From JBOHHM01 sp050725495 (GTDB lineage: Bacteria > Pseudomonadota > Gammaproteobacteria > Burkholderiales > Burkholderiaceae_C), in contig JBOHHM010000066.1 of NCBI GenBank assembly GCA_050725495.1, forward strand, positions 1-9,111: a DNA stretch of 9,111 nt, written 5' to 3'. Each line of letters opens with the position of its first letter. Positions within the stretch are counted from its first letter, which is position 1. The translations under genes and the position numbers were made by a program. The notes beneath the pieces were generated by a model. The model was not told the DNA's origin and made no database searches. It worked only from the letters and a program-made list of their open reading frames with translations. Of the stretch, positions 6,245-9,111 are shown piece after piece.

Positions 6245-7552
6245 TCAGTTGGCGTAGAGGCGCTTGGCCGAACGCTCGGGGTCGACGGTCAGCCAGCCGA
6301 TGATCGCGCCGGCGACCAGCAGCACCCCGGTGACGAGGAAGCCCAGTTCGAAGCCATGGGCACCGGGATTGGCCTGGATCAGCGCGCCGAACACCGGCGG
6401 TGCGATCACGCCGGCCAGCGAGGCGATCGAGTTGTCGATCGCGATCACCGCCCCGCGACGCTTCGCCGGCGCCACCTGGGCCAGCATGGCCGGGCCGAGG
6501 GTGTAGATGACGGGCGTGAGGCCCAGTGCCAGCGCGATGATGGTGATGCGCACGTTCGCCTGCAGGTTCGGCATGATCAGCGCGATGAAGAAGGCGCCGC
6601 TGAGCAGCAGCGTGAGGCAGGCGAAGCGGCCGCGCGCGGCGCGCGAGGACCAGCCGCGCGCCAGCAGCCTCTGCGACCACCACGAGCCCACACGCAGGAC
6701 CGGCAGGGTGATGGCGACGACGATGCCGAAGATCTGGCCGGAGCGCACGCCGTCGAAGCCCAGGCCCTTCTGGAAGTAGGCGGGCAGCCAGGTCAGCGTG
6801 CAGGCCAGGGTCCAGTAGGCGATGAAGTGCAGGACGAAATTGCCCCACACGGTGCGGTCGGCCAGCACCCGCTTGAGCGCGAGCTCATTGGCCTTCGAGG
6901 CCCCCGCCTCATCCTGGGTCTTCGACGCCAGCGGGCCTTCGCGGCCGGCCAGCAGCCACATCACGCCCCAGGCCAGGCCGAGCAGTCCCAGCCCGATGAA
7001 GGCCGCGCGCCAGCCCCAGCGGGCGGTGACCTGCGGGATGGTCAGGCCGGCCAGCAGCATGCCGACCACGCTGCCCTGGGCGAGGACCGCCACCGGCAGA
7101 TTGCGCTTGGAATCGGGGAACCACTTGTAGGTGGCGTGCACCGCGATCGGCCAGGCCGGACCTTCGCCGATGCCCAGCAGCACGCGCGCGGCCACGAAGG
7201 CGGCCAGCGAGGCGCCGTAGGCCATCGGCAACTGCACCAGCGCCCACATCGCGGCCATGATCAGGATCAGCCAGCGGGCCTGGAAGCGGTCGGCCAGAAA
7301 GCCCCCCACGATGCCGCTGACGGCGAACAGCCAGAACAGGCTGCCGCCCAGCAGGCCGAACTGGGTCGGCGTGAAGCCCATTTCCTCCATCATCGGAACG
7401 GCCACCAAGCCCAGCACGACCTTGTCGGCGGTATTGATGCAGATGAAGATGAACAGCAGCAGCGTCATGGCCCAGGCGCGACCCGGCTGGAAACCTGCGT
7501 TGACGATGTCGGCCGGCGGCGCGCCGATGGACAGGGGGCGGGTTGCACTCAT
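6245..7552 (-). CDS. MFS transporter, anion:cation symporter-like
   Basis: A 435-residue inner-membrane permease of the major facilitator superfamily with about 12 hydrophobic segments; TM1 spans about residues 28-51 with Asp43 in NTADKVVLG. Motif A appears as GGFLADRFQAR (83-93) in the 2-3 loop. GIGEGPAWP (127-135) and KWFPDSKR (143-150) are typical of the anion:cation symporter group, which includes phthalate, hexuronate and galactonate permeases. A proton-coupled organic-anion uptake role is therefore likely. The start is supported by GGAGACA just upstream. It lies 34 bp after the DUF1254 gene and 34 bp before the alkyl-sulfatase-like gene, implying one transcript. It presumably imports the compound processed by its neighbours (inference). 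Confidence 0.93.
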   Translation of the reverse strand: MSATRPLSIGAPPADIVNAGFQPGRAWAMTLLLFIFICINTADKVVLGLVAVPMMEEMGFTPTQFGLLGGSLFWLFAVSGIVGGFLADRFQARWLILIMAAMWALVQLPMAYGASLAAFVAARVLLGIGEGPAWPIAVHATYKWFPDSKRNLPVAVLAQGSVVGMLLAGLTIPQVTARWGWRAAFIGLGLLGLAWGVMWLLAGREGPLASKTQDEAGASKANELALKRVLADRTVWGNFVLHFIAYWTLACTLTWLPAYFQKGLGFDGVRSGQIFGIVVAITLPVLRVGSWWSQRLLARGWSSRAARGRFACLTLLLSGAFFIALIMPNLQANVRITIIALALGLTPVIYTLGPAMLAQVAPAKRRGAVIAIDNSIASLAGVIAPPVFGALIQANPGAHGFELGFLVTGVLLVAGAIIGWLTVDPERSAKRLYAN

Positions 7553-7586
7553 TGATTTGTCTCCGTTGGATGTCGTTTGTTCTGGT

Positions 7587-8966
7587 TCAGGCCACGCGCC
7601 GCACCGGCGGCGGCTCGTAACTCTGGTTCATCAGGCTTTCGCCCGGCAGATAGGTGCGCAGGAACAGATTGAAGCGGCCCTTCGGCGCGGGCAGCCAGTT
7701 GGCGTGCTGCTGCTGCGGCGACGCCGGCGCCTCGTGCTGCAGGTAGATCTCGAGCGAGCCATCGGCGCCGTAGAGCGGGCCTGCGCCCGGGTTGACGAGG
7801 CTGCCGATGCTGTAGCGCTGGATCGGGTTGTCGATCATGTTGAAGCGCTCGTCGTAGAGCGTGATCGACCAGAAGGCGTGGGCCTGCGGGATCTCGTCCC
7901 GGGTGAAGCGCAGCACGTAGCGGTGCTCGCCCGACAGGTCGACCCCGTCGGCATCCACGAAGCTGCGCAGTTTGGTCGATTGTTCGACCCAATGCTCCAG
8001 GATGCCCGAGAAGCATTGTGGCGAGGCGCGGCCCAGGAAGTCTTGTTGTGCCGCCATGCGGCCCCAATGGCGGTCGCCGTAGAACCAGCCGTTGACCACC
8101 TTCGTATTGCCACCGGCGCGGGCCACCTGGGCCAGCAGCTTGGGGCCGTCGACCAGGGCCCGGGCCAGGCCCCTGCGGGCGGCTTCATCGAGCGCGTCGA
8201 GTTCCACCGCGGCATAGGGGCCCAGGCCGACGCGGGCGAACTGGCGCAACAGCGCCTCGTCGCGCGCAGGCGGTGGGTTCTCGCGCATCGCGGCGTTCAT
8301 GGTTCGGAAGTCCGCCAGCGGCTGGTCGGCCGGCACGGGGGGCGTCACGTCGCGCCGCTCGGGCGTCGCGCGGTCGGCTTGCCAGTCGGACAGCGGTTTG
8401 ACGAAGCAGGCTTGCTGCAGCGCCCGCGCCGCCGGCAAGTCGTCGCCACCGGGTGTCGAGACGCGGGCGAAGAGCAGCGCCGAGGGCGTGGGCGAGCGCA
8501 GCACCACGTCGATGCCGGCCGGCGCCTCACCCTGCCAGTCGGGACCGGCCACCAGCGCAGTCTGCGCCTTGCCGCCGTTCACGCTGGGGCCCACGTAGCC
8601 GAACACGTCGGAATAGAACTCGGCCAGCTGCAGGCTCAGATAGCGCTCCCCGCTGACGGGCGCGTGCACCACTACAGGCTCGGGGCCGAGGTCCAGCCAG
8701 GCCAGCGAATAGATGGCGTCTCGCATCGGAGAACCGCCGTATTGCTCGCCATGGTCGGTCAGGCGCGGGATGTGGAAGAAGGTATTGAGCGGCATGTTGA
8801 CCACGCCCACCGGCCTGGCGACCATGCCGAAGCGCAGCCTGGTGTAGTGGATGGTCGGAAAGCCGTAGGCGTAGGCCTGCATGCCGATCAGGTAGGCCCA
8901 GCTTTCGCGCCAGTCGGTGCTGACTGCGTCAGGCGCGACTGTGCCTGCATCCTTGATGCTGCTCAT
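7587..8966 (-). CDS. DUF1254/DUF1214 domain-containing protein
   Basis: A protein of 459 residues with an N-terminal DUF1254 region containing AYAYGFPTIHYTRLR (about 30-44), a variant of the AYxYGYP family motif. The C-terminal DUF1214 region (about 345-445) includes AFWSITLYD, DNPIQRYSIG, and NWLPAPKGRFNLFLRTYLP. The biochemical function of this domain pair is not established to my knowledge. No signal peptide is visible, so it is probably cytosolic, whereas many family members carry one. The frame is open to an ATG at 8996, but AAGGAGACA lies just upstream of the ATG at 8966, which is taken as the true start. It is the first gene of the operon with the MFS permease and alkyl-sulfatase-like protein. 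A role in handling the same organic substrate is inferred from context only. Confidence 0.9.
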   Translation of the reverse strand: MSSIKDAGTVAPDAVSTDWRESWAYLIGMQAYAYGFPTIHYTRLRFGMVARPVGVVNMPLNTFFHIPRLTDHGEQYGGSPMRDAIYSLAWLDLGPEPVVVHAPVSGERYLSLQLAEFYSDVFGYVGPSVNGGKAQTALVAGPDWQGEAPAGIDVVLRSPTPSALLFARVSTPGGDDLPAARALQQACFVKPLSDWQADRATPERRDVTPPVPADQPLADFRTMNAAMRENPPPARDEALLRQFARVGLGPYAAVELDALDEAARRGLARALVDGPKLLAQVARAGGNTKVVNGWFYGDRHWGRMAAQQDFLGRASPQCFSGILEHWVEQSTKLRSFVDADGVDLSGEHRYVLRFTRDEIPQAHAFWSITLYDERFNMIDNPIQRYSIGSLVNPGAGPLYGADGSLEIYLQHEAPASPQQQHANWLPAPKGRFNLFLRTYLPGESLMNQSYEPPPVRRVA

Positions 8967-8973
8967 GGTTCTT

Positions 8974-8980
8974 TGTCTCC
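8974..8980 (-). promoter_or_regulatory. Shine-Dalgarno deciding the DUF1254 gene start (GGAGACA)
   Basis: On the minus strand, TAAGGAGACA precedes the ATG at 8966 with a 7-nt gap. It lies downstream of the alternative ATG at 8996 and therefore argues against that start. The same GGAGACA heptamer occurs before the MFS gene (7564-7558), the Bug gene (968-974) and the dehydrogenase gene (120-126). Confidence 0.65.
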
Positions 8981-8996
8981 TTAGGGGGAATGGCAC

Positions 8997-9111
8997 TTAC
9001 TTAGGCACCCACGCGTGGCCGTACTTTTGAACTTGGCGGCGAGCGTTGGGACGCGGCACCTTCAGCCAGGGGTATGGTTTTGGCCGTCGTTTTCGCATTC
9101 GCGGCTCGATG
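8997..9111 (-). CDS. IS4-type transposase, C-terminal fragment (continues beyond right edge)
   Basis: A short minus-strand frame enters from the right edge and stops at TAA 8999-8997. Its 37 visible residues begin IEPRMRKRRPKPYPWLKVPR and end in KYGHAWVPK. The motif EPRxxKRRPKPYPWLxxPR is, from memory, the characteristic C-terminus of IS4-family DDE transposases common in proteobacteria. The catalytic domain would lie outside the window, so intactness cannot be judged. The stop is only 30 bp before the DUF1254 start codon, so the end of the insertion sequence must lie between them, inside or against that gene's leader. No terminal inverted repeat can be defined without the other end. Confidence 0.68.
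   Translation of the reverse strand, partial: IEPRMRKRRPKPYPWLKVPRPNARRQVQKYGHAWVPK

Noticed and set aside
4810..6303. Plus-strand open frame of 497 codons opposite the alkyl-sulfatase-like gene
   Set aside because: The minus strand carries clear homology in this interval, even across its frameshift. The plus-strand frame has repetitive Val/His/Arg/Asp composition and no domain.
7257..8984. Long plus-strand open frame of 575 codons opposite the DUF1254 and MFS genes
   Set aside because: It is antisense to two well-supported genes, shows no family motif or plausible ribosome-binding site, and has the same compositional artefact as other antisense frames here.
8967..8996. N-terminal extension of the DUF1254 protein from an ATG at 8996
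   Set aside because: The strong AAGGAGACA ribosome-binding site lies inside this extension and serves the ATG at 8966. The extension MPFPLRRQRT does not look like family sequence.
1..9111. CRISPR array, tRNA or rRNA genes, prophage or toxin-antitoxin genes
   Set aside because: No regularly spaced direct repeats, no cloverleaf-like or rRNA-like segments, and no small paired ORFs with recognisable motifs were seen. Nearly all sequence is accounted for by the metabolic genes and element ends.

Overview
The window is strongly GC-rich with G/C-biased third codon positions. It carries an orphan Bug-type periplasmic receptor, a gene family greatly expanded in Bordetella, Achromobacter, Variovorax and relatives. 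This suggests a betaproteobacterium of the order Burkholderiales; the genus cannot be fixed from the sequence alone. It reads as an accessory catabolic segment whose two outer ends are both mobile-element sequence.

Layout. Positions 1-119 (minus strand) look like the 5' end of a group II intron running off the left edge. Positions 130-4386 (plus strand) are a tight four-gene operon: short-chain dehydrogenase/reductase, Bug-family (TctC-like) solute receptor, CaiB/BaiF-type CoA-transferase and thiolase. Positions 4387-4499 separate convergent operons and contain two abutting 8-bp inverted repeats. Positions 4500-8966 (minus strand) are a three-gene operon transcribed in the order DUF1254/DUF1214 protein, MFS transporter, alkyl-sulfatase-like metallo-beta-lactamase-fold protein; both intergenic gaps are exactly 34 bp. 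Positions 8997-9111 (minus strand) are the C-terminal tail of an IS4-type transposase cut by the right edge.

How the genes may work together (inference). The MFS permease and Bug receptor would take up or sense an organic anion. The alkyl-sulfatase-like protein and/or the DUF1254 protein would carry out an early transformation. The CoA-transferase would activate a carboxylic acid, the dehydrogenase would oxidise a hydroxyl group, and the thiolase would release acetyl-CoA or a similar unit. No acyl-CoA dehydrogenase, enoyl-CoA hydratase or regulator is present, so the pathway is incomplete here and the substrate is unknown.

Main points of interest. (1) The alkyl-sulfatase-like gene is split by a one-base frameshift near 5067, between its dimerisation region and its C-terminal SCP2-like domain. 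(2) The same protein lacks several canonical zinc ligands of the SdsA1 family. (3) Each operon is cut off immediately upstream of the ribosome-binding site of its first gene by a mobile-element end, and both junctions lie at or next to the same GGAGACA motif, so neither operon shows a native promoter.
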